Shown here piece by piece: positions 8,492 through 16,953 of a DNA stretch of 52,419 nucleotides (the first letter of the stretch is position 1; each line of letters begins with the position of its first letter). The notes beneath the pieces were generated by a model. It had not been told where the DNA came from. It worked only from the letters and a program-made list of their open reading frames with translations, and did no database searches. Source of the stretch: JBBRWV01 sp038248985 (GTDB lineage: Bacteria; Planctomycetota; Phycisphaerae; WQYP01). Made by a program: the position numbers and the translations under genes. The stretch is from positions 1-52,419 of the forward strand of contig JBBRWV010000006.1 of the NCBI GenBank assembly GCA_038248985.1. Reading direction: 5' to 3'.

Positions 8492-9172
8492 ATGGTCCGT
8501 GATGCCGTCACTATCGCTACTGGGGGGGGCGGCAATCCGCAAAACGTGGATACCTCCATCCTGCGCATCGCCATGACCTACAACACCCAGGGCCAAGTCG
8601 AGAAGATCACCAGCTACGACGCCGCCACCGCTGGCAGCGTCGTCAACGAAATCCAACGCGTCTACAACGGCCTCGGCCAAATGACCCGCGAATATCAGGA
8701 ACACGCTGGCAGCGTAAACACCTCCACCAGCCTCCACGTCAATTACGCCTACAGTGAAATGGCCTTCGGCACCAATCACTCCCGCCTCCTCAGCATGACC
8801 TACCCCAACGGCAAGGTGCTCACCTACAACTATGCGTCTGGCCTGGATGATGACATCAGCCGCTTGAGTTCCATCGCAGAATCGGCGGGGACATTGGAGA
8901 CTTACGCGTACCTCGGCTTCGGTACAGTGGTCATCCGCAGCCAACCGGAAACAGGCTTCTCGCTGACCTATGTGAAGCAAGGCGCGGAAACCAACGGCGA
9001 CGCTGGCGATCCCTACACCGGCCTCGACCGCTTCGGCCGTGTGCAGGATCAACGCTGGATCAACGGCAGCGGGATGGCGGTGGACCGGTATCAATACAGC
9101 TATGACCGCAATGGCAATCGCTTGACGAAGGAAAACGTTCTCGAAAGTTCCTTTGATGAAGCCTACACGTAA
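8492..9172 (+). pseudogene. RHS-repeat protein, 5'-truncated first part, ended by an in-frame stop
   Basis: Encodes YD/RHS repeats (for example MTYNTQGQVEKITSYDA, RVYNGLGQMTREYQ, YSYDRNGNRLTKEN), which in intact proteins build a shell around a C-terminal toxin. No secretion signal or N-terminal trafficking domain precedes the repeats, so the 5' part is missing. A TAA at 9170-9172 falls where RHS proteins normally read Y-x-YD-x-LNRL, and the same frame continues past it as DLLNRL, so one base change of a Tyr codon is the simplest explanation. A run of eight G lies at 8522-8529. The open frame extends left to 8393 without family resemblance. Confidence 0.75.
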
Positions 9173-9175
9173 GAT

Positions 9176-10684
9176 TTGCTGAATCGCCTCATTGACACCG
9201 ACCGCAATGGCAGTGGGTATCAATCGTGGGACTTGGATGCCCTCGGCAACATGAACAGCGTGACCGACACCAGCGGAACCGATACCCGAATTCACAACGG
9301 TCAGAATCAATTGACCGGCACCAGCACCAGCACACTGACGTACGATTCCAATGGAAGCACGACCACCGACGATCTTGGAAATACGCTCATTTACGACACG
9401 TGGAACCGCCTCGTGCGGGTAAAGAACGGCTCAACACCGCTCGCAAGCTACTCCTATGATGGCGGGGGCCGAAGGATCACGGAGAATTCCGGCATTTCAA
9501 CGGACCTTTACCTGACCGGCTCGCAAATAATCGAGGAACGTCAAAGCAGTTCGGTCACGGCCCAAGAAGTGTGGAGCATCGTGTACCAAAACGCCTTGAT
9601 TCTGCGCGACACAGGAAGCGGTCCCATGCGACTCTACTTCACACAGGATGCGAATTTCAACATCACCAGCGCCCTCAATACCTCCGGCGCTGTGCAGGAA
9701 TATCTGGTCTATGATGGCTACGGCAAGTTTATCACGACCGATGCGAGTTGGACCGTACAAAGCGGCGACCCGCTTTCGCTCGTCTTCACATACCAGGGCG
9801 GTAGGCAAGACCTCGTAACGGGATTCATCCACTTCGATTACCGCGACTACAACCCCCGTACCGCTATCTGGAACACACGCGATCCATTGGGGTATGTGGA
9901 TGGGTTGAATGATCGGGCGTTTGTGGCCGACAATCCGATCAATAGGAGAGACCCGGCGGGATTAAGTGTCCTCGACACAACTTGGCATGGAATTCAAAAC
10001 ATGGGTATTCCGCTCGTGATGGCCCTAAATTATTTGGGGGGAACGATCTCTTTTGGCGCACTCGGCGGTACTAAAATTGAATGGGGTGAGGGTAGCTATT
10101 TCCATAGGCTCATAACGCAATCGCAAACTTTCCAAACTGCACGCGATATCTTTCTCGAAAAAATTAGTAAGACGGCAAAGGAATGGTCAAGTAAAAATTC
10201 CGATGCCAAGGCAACGACATTTCCAACAACGGGAACGTTTAATATGGTAGTTTTGGACACTGAGACTTCTGATTGGCATCCTTATAATTGGTTCACAACA
10301 CAACTCACAATCGGCCGAACCATTGTCAACTACGACGCGCAAACAGTCGTTTCACAGTCGCGTTCCGGCGACAAGGTGTCGGGATCAATTGCCGTGACGG
10401 TTATCTACGATGTGCTAGATAAATGGCACTTGCGTGAATCAGGCCACGAACCAGGCATATTTTTCAATCATGTTACATGGTCCGAGAAAGTAGTGATTCC
10501 GTTTGAAAGGAAATGCCCCGTAGAGAGTATAACCATAATGAGCGTGTATAAAATTCGCGATCAAGACACGCTCTCTGGAATAGCAAAAAAATTCGGGGTG
10601 AGTGTTTCTGATATAATGAAGGAAAACCCAAGCATTAAAGACAAACACAAGATTAAGGCTGGCGCTAACATATTTATTCCTTAG
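9176..10684 (+). CDS. RHS-repeat protein, C-terminal part with variable domain and LysM
   Basis: This continues the broken RHS frame after the TAA; the first possible start is TTG at 9176. The repeats end in the RHS core signature (YRDYNPRTAIWNTRDPLGY ... NPINRRDPAGL, close to codon 260), where intact RHS proteins release their toxin. The next 190 or so residues match no toxin family I recognise. The last 45 form a LysM domain (YKIRDQDTLSGIAKKFGVSV), which binds peptidoglycan-like glycans. From about 9950 the DNA becomes visibly more AT-rich than the core, typical of exchangeable toxin cassettes. Whether this half is translated alone is unknown. A small membrane protein follows after 27 bases. 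Confidence 0.8.
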   Translation: MLNRLIDTDRNGSGYQSWDLDALGNMNSVTDTSGTDTRIHNGQNQLTGTSTSTLTYDSNGSTTTDDLGNTLIYDTWNRLVRVKNGSTPLASYSYDGGGRRITENSGISTDLYLTGSQIIEERQSSSVTAQEVWSIVYQNALILRDTGSGPMRLYFTQDANFNITSALNTSGAVQEYLVYDGYGKFITTDASWTVQSGDPLSLVFTYQGGRQDLVTGFIHFDYRDYNPRTAIWNTRDPLGYVDGLNDRAFVADNPINRRDPAGLSVLDTTWHGIQNMGIPLVMALNYLGGTISFGALGGTKIEWGEGSYFHRLITQSQTFQTARDIFLEKISKTAKEWSSKNSDAKATTFPTTGTFNMVVLDTETSDWHPYNWFTTQLTIGRTIVNYDAQTVVSQSRSGDKVSGSIAVTVIYDVLDKWHLRESGHEPGIFFNHVTWSEKVVIPFERKCPVESITIMSVYKIRDQDTLSGIAKKFGVSVSDIMKENPSIKDKHKIKAGANIFIP

Positions 10685-10711
10685 TAGGCCATTTCAGAAA
10701 GAGGTTATTAG

Positions 10712-11218
10712 ATGGTTGGTCGCGGTAACTTATTGCGAGCTTTGCGTCTGTTCCTTGTTTTGGCCTGTGTCGTGTCCTTCGTCGCAGTGCTGACGGTCGT
10801 CACAATGCGTTGGATAGCAAGTGTTCAGAAATCGAGAGTTGTGAGTGAATTAGCGATGGTGCGATTCTGTGCTTCCAAGCTTAACAGCGTTTGCTTCGAT
10901 GACGCCATAGAACGCAGGGTGTATCCGACCAATCCACCTGCTACGTGGTCATGTGCGGATGCGACGGTCAGATTATTCTACATTGGCTCCAATTTGCGCT
11001 ATGATGCTTGCAGAGATTACAACTTGGCTATGGTTGTGGGATTATCGTCGCGTCCTTCGCTAAAAAATGTCGCGGTAGTCGCGCTTGCCGACGGAGAAAT
11101 CAAGGACATGACGCGGGCAGATTTGCCGAAATTCCTGATTGAGGAAAACCGGCGACGAAAAAAATCATCATCACCAGATATTCCGTCATCGCTTGCGGCT
11201 GAGATGCTTAAGCAATAG
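10712..11218 (+). CDS. Small membrane-anchored protein, possible immunity partner of the RHS toxin
   Basis: 168 residues, no family recognised. One strong hydrophobic segment at about residues 10-33 follows a basic start, giving an N-in, single-span topology with a soluble domain outside. The soluble part has four cysteines (in RFCASKLNSVCF, WSCAD and DACRD) that could pair. The end is Lys/Arg-rich. AGAGG lies seven bases before the ATG. It sits 27 bases after the RHS C-terminal domain and shares its AT-rich composition, the usual position of an immunity gene. Immunity is inferred from position only. Confidence 0.6.
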   Translation: MVGRGNLLRALRLFLVLACVVSFVAVLTVVTMRWIASVQKSRVVSELAMVRFCASKLNSVCFDDAIERRVYPTNPPATWSCADATVRLFYIGSNLRYDACRDYNLAMVVGLSSRPSLKNVAVVALADGEIKDMTRADLPKFLIEENRRRKKSSSPDIPSSLAAEMLKQ

Positions 11219-11787
11219 CGGACACAGGTGGGGTGTTATAAAGAAATAGAAATGTCACCCTTTAACCGGGTCTGTGTCACAAAAGTTGGTAACCGAAAAA
11301 GGTGAGCCGCTCCTCCTTCTTTTCCTATAAAATCTGTGCAGGACTCGCCGACCGCACAACTCATCTTCCAGTGTCGCTCCCCACTCACCCAAACCCTCTC
11401 GCATTCCAAATCACCGCCCGAAGGCCCAATTAACCAATTTTACCAATTTTACTCCCTTCCCCCGCCGCCCCATCTCCTACATCTCCTATCGGGATTGGGA
11501 GGATATTGCCAACCTTCCTCTCTCTTTCTGCCGCTTTTTGGCATTCTGTCACTTCCACCCCAAAAACGCCATTTTCTGGAACTGCCCCCAGTAACCCTGA
11601 CCCCCCGCCATTTCGCCACTGCGGTTACCCATCTTCCCAAACCTTAACAATTCCCCGAGCAAGAATGCCACCGCTCTCTCTCTTTTCCTCGCCCATCTGG
11701 CATTCTTGCTTCCCCTCCTTCTAAACAATCGGGGAAATGAAACGATGTCGCGGCCCTCAAACCCCTCCACCCAACATATTCACAAAA
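11219..11787. other. Gene-free spacer with an imperfect inverted repeat and a dispersed repeat
   Basis: It holds an imperfect palindrome at 11221-11278 (outer arms GACACAG and CTGTGTC, inner arms GGGTG and CACCC) just after the RHS partner gene, and copy 1 of the dispersed repeat at 11485-11736. The open frames across it have no ribosome sites and skewed composition. Confidence 0.7.
11485..11736. repeat. Dispersed intergenic repeat with terminal hairpin, copy 1
   Basis: It shares blocks with 33056-33256: CCTATCGGGATTGGGAG at the left end, then a TTGGCA-TCTGTCA block, ACCCCAAAAACGCCA, and a hairpin with arms AGCAAGAATGCCA (11658-11670) and TGGCATTCTTGCT (11698-11710). Outside this hairpin TTCCCCGA (11651-11658) can pair with TCGGGGAA (11729-11736). 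This copy has about 50 extra bases in the middle. It codes for nothing recognisable and ends about 50 bases from tRNA-Cys. It could be a non-autonomous mobile element or a structured RNA. Confidence 0.75.
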
Positions 11788-11861
11788 AGGTCGGAGTGGG
11801 ATTCGAACCCACGACAAACGGATTTGCAATCCGTCCCATTTGACCGCTCTGGCATCCGACC
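11788..11861 (-). tRNA. tRNA-Cys (GCA)
   Basis: 74 bases. The acceptor stem GGTCGGA pairs with TCCGACC, the anticodon arm is ACGGA-TTGCAAA-TCCGT with anticodon GCA, and the T arm is GTGGG-TTCGAAT-CCCAC. The discriminator is U73, as expected for Cys. CCA is not encoded. Five T follow the 3' end. A TAGAAT -10-like box lies about 24 bases upstream, without a good -35 box. Confidence 0.96.
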
Positions 11862-12258
11862 GTTCAATTTCCAGCAGAATTGGGAATTCTACAAAATCCC
11901 CACCCAAAAAGACAGCACCCACCCTCCACTTCCAATTCTGCGCAGAAAAAAACCGCAGTCCCGTGCGTGGCAATTCCTCCGGTAGGCTATGACTTATAAA
12001 AATGGCTGGTTTGCTTCATTCTGAAGCGTATTTTTTGGCCAATTCACACTTCTCTGCGGTTTTTTCGACTCATGGAGTCACTTCTGCTTGCCGTAACACC
12101 TCCATGCACGTAGGGTGCGCTTGCGATTCTCTACCTACATTATCATCATTTGATTTACCAAAGGCAAATACAATCCGTAACTCTCCACCCCTCCCGGCGT
12201 CTATACTTACCCCGATTCCCCCTGTCCTCCCCAGCCTCTTCTCAGGAGTTTCCATACC
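11862..12258. other. Spacer between tRNA-Cys and the YrdC fusion gene
   Basis: About 400 bases with no convincing gene. Apparent coding across the tRNA (SEWDSNPRQTDLQS) is the familiar translation of a tRNA. Only a small GACTC/GAGTC hairpin near 12068-12080 and a TACAAT box near 12168 were seen; no confident promoter. Confidence 0.55.
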
Positions 12259-13431
12259 ATGCCCTCCTCCGGTGCCGCCTCCACCCCACCAACGGCCGAT
12301 CAGTCCCCTCCAAAAACGAACGCTGAGCCTCTACCAGCCACCGCCACCGGTCTCGCCCGCGCCGCCCAACTCCTCCTCGCCGGAAAACTCCTTATCGTTC
12401 CCACCGAAACCGTCTACGGCATCGCCTTTTCCCTGCGTTCCCCCGACGCCCGCCAACGCATCCGCACTCTCAAAAAAATTATCGGCACTCCCAATTGGGT
12501 TCTCCACCTCCCCAATGCCAACGCCTCCTTCGATTGGGCGCGCGACCTCCAGCCCATCGCCCGCCGCCTCATGTCCAAAGCCCTGCCTGGCCCCATCGGC
12601 TTTCAAATGAAGCTCTCCGAATCCGATCTCGCCGCCGCCCGCGCCCGCTTAGGCGAGGCCGCTGACGAAACAATCACCGACGGTGCCCTGACTTTACGCT
12701 CGCCCGATCATTCGCTTTTGCAGGAACTCCTCGCCCACCCAACTCTCGCCTCCGAGCCCATCGCGGTAATCGGCGCGGGCACCGCCAAGCAACCGGCCGC
12801 CTACGAACTGGCTGAAATTCCCGCTGAAACGCTTTCCGCCGTCGATGCCACCCTCGACGGCGGTCCGACGCGCTACCGCAAACCCTCCACACTCGTACGT
12901 CTGGAGGGCGCAAACTATTCCGTGGTGCGCGCCGGCGTCATTGATGAACGCATCATTCATCGCCTCGCCGATTTCAATATTCTGTTTGTTTGCACCGGAA
13001 ACACCTGCCGTTCTCCCATGGCCGCAAGTATCGCAATCGCCCTCTTGGCCGACCGATTGCACGTCCCGCCGCAGGAACTGGCTAAACAGCATGTCGTCGT
13101 TCAGTCCGCCGGCGTGCATGCATCACGCGGCCTGCGCGCTACCCGTGAAGCCGCTGAAGCGGTCAAGGGTGTCGGCGGCGATCTTTCGCGACATATTTCT
13201 CAACCAGTGACCCCCGACTTATTGCGGCGGGCGGACGTGATTTATACAATGACCAGCGCACATCGGGAAGAAATTCTTGATACCGCACCCGGTTTTGAAT
13301 ACAAGGTTCTTTGCCTTGACCCGGACACCGACGTAGAGGATCCGTTCGGATCGGATCTGTCTACCTACCGCGCAGTGGCCGGGCGCCTCGCAGAATTGAT
13401 CTCACGTCGCTTAAATGAGTTGAAGATATGA
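12259..13431 (+). CDS. Fusion of a degenerate YrdC/Sua5-like domain and a YwlE-type protein-arginine phosphatase
   Basis: 390 residues. Residues 30-228 resemble the YrdC fold that makes threonylcarbamoyl-AMP for tRNA t6A: VPTETVYGIAF (47-57), LPGPIGF (109-115) and TRYRKPSTLV (204-213). But the KxR and SxN active-site motifs are not kept: the region after TLKK reads IIGTPNW, and the S-A-N position reads GAG. Residues 238-390 are a low-molecular-weight phosphatase with an intact CTGNTCR loop (C245, R251) and the DPFG acid motif. Thr249 corresponds to the threonine that makes Bacillus YwlE specific for phosphoarginine. AGGAG lies about ten bases before the ATG. It overlaps rpiB by ATGA. Bacillus keeps ywlC, ywlE and rpiB as neighbours, so the context is old. 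Activity of the YrdC half is doubtful. Confidence 0.85.
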   Translation: MPSSGAASTPPTADQSPPKTNAEPLPATATGLARAAQLLLAGKLLIVPTETVYGIAFSLRSPDARQRIRTLKKIIGTPNWVLHLPNANASFDWARDLQPIARRLMSKALPGPIGFQMKLSESDLAAARARLGEAADETITDGALTLRSPDHSLLQELLAHPTLASEPIAVIGAGTAKQPAAYELAEIPAETLSAVDATLDGGPTRYRKPSTLVRLEGANYSVVRAGVIDERIIHRLADFNILFVCTGNTCRSPMAASIAIALLADRLHVPPQELAKQHVVVQSAGVHASRGLRATREAAEAVKGVGGDLSRHISQPVTPDLLRRADVIYTMTSAHREEILDTAPGFEYKVLCLDPDTDVEDPFGSDLSTYRAVAGRLAELISRRLNELKI

Positions 13432-13934
13432 AAGTCGCCGTCGCTTGTGATCATCGCGGTTATGCCATCAAACAGCGCATTGTCGCGCAGATCGGTGATC
13501 GCGGTCATGAAGTAATGGACTTCGGCACTGATAATCCCAAAGCCTGTGACTATCCCGATTTTGCTGTCCCCGCCGCCATCGCCGTCGCCTTGGGCCACGC
13601 CGATCGCGGCATCCTTATCGATGGTTCCGGCATCGGCATGTCCATCATCGCCAACAAACTCCCCAACATTCGTGCGGCGATTTGTCATGATGAATTGACG
13701 GCGGAAATTTCGCGCCGCCACAACAATGCGAATATTCTCTGCTTTGCCGCCGATCTCCTCGGCGATGAGTTAATTCGCCGAATCGTCGACGCCTGGCTTC
13801 TGACCCCCTTTGAACAGGGCCGGCACTCCCGGCGCGTGGAAAAACTCCTGCAACTGGAGAAGCAACTCTACGGCGAGAATCCCTGCGACATTCTTAAAAA
13901 TATCCACATCACGGATTCAATCTCCCAGCCGTAA
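13428..13934 (+). CDS. rpiB: Ribose-5-phosphate isomerase B
   Basis: 168 residues, slightly longer than the E. coli enzyme. It interconverts ribose 5-phosphate and ribulose 5-phosphate in the pentose phosphate pathway. Family motifs are ACDHRGYAIK at the start, DYPDFA, GSGIGMSIIANK and SRRHNNANILCF with the catalytic His. In the E. coli enzyme the base is a Cys in LICGTG; here the same place reads LIDGSG, so Asp65 stands for Cys. Actinobacterial enzymes also lack the Cys and use a nearby Glu, so an alternative acid/base is plausible. Its ATG overlaps the upstream stop (ATGA), so translation is probably coupled to the fusion gene. Confidence 0.93.
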   Translation: MKVAVACDHRGYAIKQRIVAQIGDRGHEVMDFGTDNPKACDYPDFAVPAAIAVALGHADRGILIDGSGIGMSIIANKLPNIRAAICHDELTAEISRRHNNANILCFAADLLGDELIRRIVDAWLLTPFEQGRHSRRVEKLLQLEKQLYGENPCDILKNIHITDSISQP

Positions 13935-14042
13935 TGACCGCTCCCACCACTGGTTTTCGCTACTTCAACATTTGCCCGCCAATGGTAAGTGCCGCGCGAA
14001 ATTGCTACGCTAGGGGGCTCGTTTCTTTGATCGGAATCTTTC

Positions 14043-15626
14043 ATGGCCACTAAATCCGCTGCACTCTCACAGCATAATGACAGCACCACCATTCACTCCA
14101 TCGCGTTTGTCTCCCTCGGCTGTCCCAAAAATCTCGTGGATTCCGAAAAAATGCTCGGCCTGTTGGCCGAAGACGGCATCGCCATCACCCCCGATCATGA
14201 CCAAGCCGATGCCATCATCATCAATACCTGTGGCTTCCTCGAAGCGTCAAAGACTGAATCCATCGACGTCATCCGTGAAGCCATCGCCTCCAAAATCACC
14301 GCCGCCAAAGATGGCCGCGCCAAACGCGTCATCGTCGCCGGCTGCCTTGTTCAGCGACATAAAGCCCAATTGCTCGATGCCGTTCCGGAAGTCGACGCCC
14401 TCGTTGGCGTCTTCGACCGCGAGCACATCGTCAAAGCAGTCCGCGGCGCAGCCTTTGAGCCGCTGCCTGAAGCCGGCCGTGACATGGGCGATTACCACAC
14501 GGTCTCCTCGTTCATCACCAAACCGGGTAAAAAAGACATCGGCAAAGGCTATCTGGAATCGGATCGCGCCCGGCTGCGTCTCACGCCGCGTCATTTTGCC
14601 TACCTGCGCGTTTCCGAAGGCTGCAATCAGGGTTGCACGTTCTGCACGATTCCCAGTATTCGCGGCCGCATGCGCAGCAAGCCACTCAATGACATTCTTT
14701 CCGAAGCTGAGGAGCTTCTTGCCGACGGTGCGTTTGAGCTCAATCTGATCGGGCAGGACACGACCAGTTATGGCGAGGACATCGGATACACCGCCGCCGG
14801 CGAAGGCCTTCCGGGAATGCTGCGTGCGCTCGACAAACTCGTCAGCAAACAAGCTCCCGGCGCATGGCTGCGCCTGATGTATGCCTATCCCAGTTGTTTC
14901 ACCGACGACATGATCAAATCGCTCGCCGATTGCCGCCATGTCATCAAGTACATCGATATGCCGCTCCAACACATCAATGATGAAATTCTTTTTTCGATGC
15001 GGCGCAAAGTGACGCGCCAACAAACCGAAATTCTGCTCGACAAACTCCGCAAATGGGTTCCCGGGATTACCCTACGCACCACCTTTATCTCCGGCTTCCC
15101 CGGTGAAACCGACGCTCAACATCGCGAGCTCTTGGGCTTCATCAAGGATTTCCAGTTTGAAAATGTCGGTGTGTTTGAATTCTCCCCCGAACCCGGCACG
15201 CCTGCCGGTCGCCTCCATTCGCAGAATGCTGTTGCACCGGACGTTGCCACCGCCCGCAAAGAAGAAATCATGCTGGCCCAGCAGGAGATTGTCCTGAAGA
15301 AGAACCGCGCACTGGTAGGCCAGACGATCAAAGTGTTGGTCGATGAAGTGAACCCCAAAAAGAAAACTGCAATTGCCCGCCACACCGGCCAGGCACCGGA
15401 TATCGACGGTGTTGTGCTTTTGAAAAAGACTACCGCTTCCCCCGGCGAACTGCTCACCGTGCGGATCACCGATTTCAACTATTACGATCTGCTTGCCGAA
15501 CCGGTACAGGCCACCAGCGTGCCAGCGGTTGTCTCCCACGGCGCCAAGACCACTAAAAAGAGGCTGAGCCTGCCGGTGATGGGCGTGGTCAACACCAGCG
15601 TGGAGACCCGCGGCAAACGCGTTTAG
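14043..15626 (+). CDS. rimO: Ribosomal protein S12 methylthiotransferase RimO
   Basis: 527 residues, longer than the usual 440. A radical SAM enzyme that adds a methylthio group to an Asp of ribosomal protein S12 using two 4Fe-4S clusters. The N-terminal MTTase domain begins at FVSLGCPKNLVDSE (Cys27), with further cluster cysteines in NTCGF and AGCLVQ. The radical SAM site C-x3-C-x2-C is Cys194, Cys198 and Cys201 (GCNQGCTFCTIP). A TRAM domain closes the conserved part, and about 40 Lys/Ser/Thr/Val-rich residues extend the C-terminus. The start ATG has only a weak CGGAA site. It is followed by the lipid genes on the same strand. Confidence 0.94.
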   Translation: MATKSAALSQHNDSTTIHSIAFVSLGCPKNLVDSEKMLGLLAEDGIAITPDHDQADAIIINTCGFLEASKTESIDVIREAIASKITAAKDGRAKRVIVAGCLVQRHKAQLLDAVPEVDALVGVFDREHIVKAVRGAAFEPLPEAGRDMGDYHTVSSFITKPGKKDIGKGYLESDRARLRLTPRHFAYLRVSEGCNQGCTFCTIPSIRGRMRSKPLNDILSEAEELLADGAFELNLIGQDTTSYGEDIGYTAAGEGLPGMLRALDKLVSKQAPGAWLRLMYAYPSCFTDDMIKSLADCRHVIKYIDMPLQHINDEILFSMRRKVTRQQTEILLDKLRKWVPGITLRTTFISGFPGETDAQHRELLGFIKDFQFENVGVFEFSPEPGTPAGRLHSQNAVAPDVATARKEEIMLAQQEIVLKKNRALVGQTIKVLVDEVNPKKKTAIARHTGQAPDIDGVVLLKKTTASPGELLTVRITDFNYYDLLAEPVQATSVPAVVSHGAKTTKKRLSLPVMGVVNTSVETRGKRV

Positions 15627-15736
15627 CCCCGCAACTGCTCGAGACTGTTTATTGAAGTTGCGCTAACATTTGTTTGCTTGTTTTTTATGACGTCCCTGCA
15701 TCGTCCTTCGCCTGCAAATCCGGTATCATCCCCCCG

Positions 15737-16363
15737 ATGTATCGCCACATCCCCAACCTCATCACCATCGCACGGCTGATTCTCACCGTCGTTTTTTTTG
15801 CGTTCTTGCACCTCCATGACGCTGCAAACTTTTCGCGGCAAATGTGGATCGCTTTTGTCATTTTCGTGGTCGCGGGGCTTACGGATATTCTCGACGGTTA
15901 TCTTGCCCGAACCTGGAAAGCGGAATCCGCCTTCGGTCGTGTGGTCGATCCTTTTGTCGACAAGATTATGATTTGCGGGGCATTCATTTTCTTCAGCAGC
16001 AACGCCTTCATCGACATTGCCGCGCAGAAACTCTTCAGCGGCGCGGCGATTTCCAATTCCGCCGCGATCACCGGCGTGCTTCCCTGGATGGTCGTTGTGC
16101 TCATCGCCCGCGAATTTCTCATCACCGGCATACGCGGCTTGGCCGAGTCACGAGGCATCGCCTTTCCCGCGGATTGGGCCGGTAAAATTAAGATGTTCAC
16201 TCAGGCGTTTGCCGTCGGTGCGGTCATGGTGCACCTGGCCACGACCGGCCAGTATGGATGGATTCGCATCACGCGTGACATCGCCATCTGGACTACGGTC
16301 GTCGTTACTGCGCTTTCCATGACCACCTATATTCTCCGATCGAACAAACTGCTGCGCACCTGA
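15737..16363 (+). CDS. pgsA: CDP-diacylglycerol--glycerol-3-phosphate 3-phosphatidyltransferase
   Basis: 208 residues, multi-pass inner membrane protein that makes phosphatidylglycerophosphate, the committed step to phosphatidylglycerol. The CDP-alcohol phosphotransferase signature D-G-x2-A-R-x8-G-x3-D-x3-D is exact (Asp53, Gly54, Ala57, Arg58, Gly67, Asp71, Asp75). The ATG at 15737 begins with MYRHIPNLITIARL, the normal family start; the frame opens earlier (15674) without support. No clear Shine-Dalgarno sequence is seen. pgpA, which acts on its product, follows. Confidence 0.92.
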   Translation: MYRHIPNLITIARLILTVVFFAFLHLHDAANFSRQMWIAFVIFVVAGLTDILDGYLARTWKAESAFGRVVDPFVDKIMICGAFIFFSSNAFIDIAAQKLFSGAAISNSAAITGVLPWMVVVLIAREFLITGIRGLAESRGIAFPADWAGKIKMFTQAFAVGAVMVHLATTGQYGWIRITRDIAIWTTVVVTALSMTTYILRSNKLLRT

Positions 16364-16420
16364 ACGGGGGCTTCCATCGGACATTCATCCAACAAGCTGT
16401 ATGCTGCCACCGTAGCCGGT

Positions 16421-16933
16421 TTGCCTGTCCCCAAGGATAAATGGCCGCGTTGGATCGTCACCGGTGGGGGGGTGGGATTCCTAAAGCCTGCGCCCGGCTC
16501 CTGGGGTACGATTCCCCCCGCGACGCTCTACTGTCTGATGCTTTGGTATAATTTCCCCGAGCCTTGGCGGTCCCTCGTCCTGATGTCCGTGGCACTCGTT
16601 ACTGGAATTTTGCTCATCGCGTATGGCAAATGGGCGTGCGCCTATTTCCGCAAGCCCGACCCGGGACAGGTCATTTTGGATGAGTACGCGGGCTTTGCCG
16701 TGGCCGTCATGTTCTTGCCCATCCCGTCCGCGTACCAAGACAATTGGGCCTACCTGTGGCTTTTCACGGTCGGCCTATACATCCTCTTTCGTGCCACCGA
16801 TACGCTCAAAATTCCGCCAGGCAATTACCTTGAGCGACTCCCCTACGGCTGGGGCATCCTTCTGGACGATATAGCCGCAGGCCTGCAGGCCAACCTGATC
16901 GCCCAAGTTGTTATTCGCCTCTGGCTACTGTAG
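16421..16933 (+). CDS. pgpA: Phosphatidylglycerophosphatase A
   Basis: 170 residues. Removes the terminal phosphate of phosphatidylglycerophosphate to give phosphatidylglycerol. Family motifs are GVGFLKPAPGSWGT at the start, the acidic VILDEYAGF and the C-terminal GILLDDIAAG. Several membrane segments are present. The start is a TTG at 16421; no ATG is in frame between the pgsA stop and this point. It lies directly after pgsA in the pathway order, and uppP follows 20 bases later, so the three probably form one unit. Confidence 0.88.
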   Translation: MPVPKDKWPRWIVTGGGVGFLKPAPGSWGTIPPATLYCLMLWYNFPEPWRSLVLMSVALVTGILLIAYGKWACAYFRKPDPGQVILDEYAGFAVAVMFLPIPSAYQDNWAYLWLFTVGLYILFRATDTLKIPPGNYLERLPYGWGILLDDIAAGLQANLIAQVVIRLWLL

Positions 16934-16953
16934 TTCAAATTCTTGGAGTTCTC

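Noticed and set aside
8393..11787. Insertion sequence or integrase carrying the RHS island
   Set aside because: No transposase, integrase, terminal repeats or target duplication could be found by eye.
11737..11985. Open frame with SEWDSNPRQTDLQS across the tRNA-Cys gene
   Set aside because: It is the translation of the antisense strand of tRNA-Cys, a well-known annotation artefact; no ribosome site or family.
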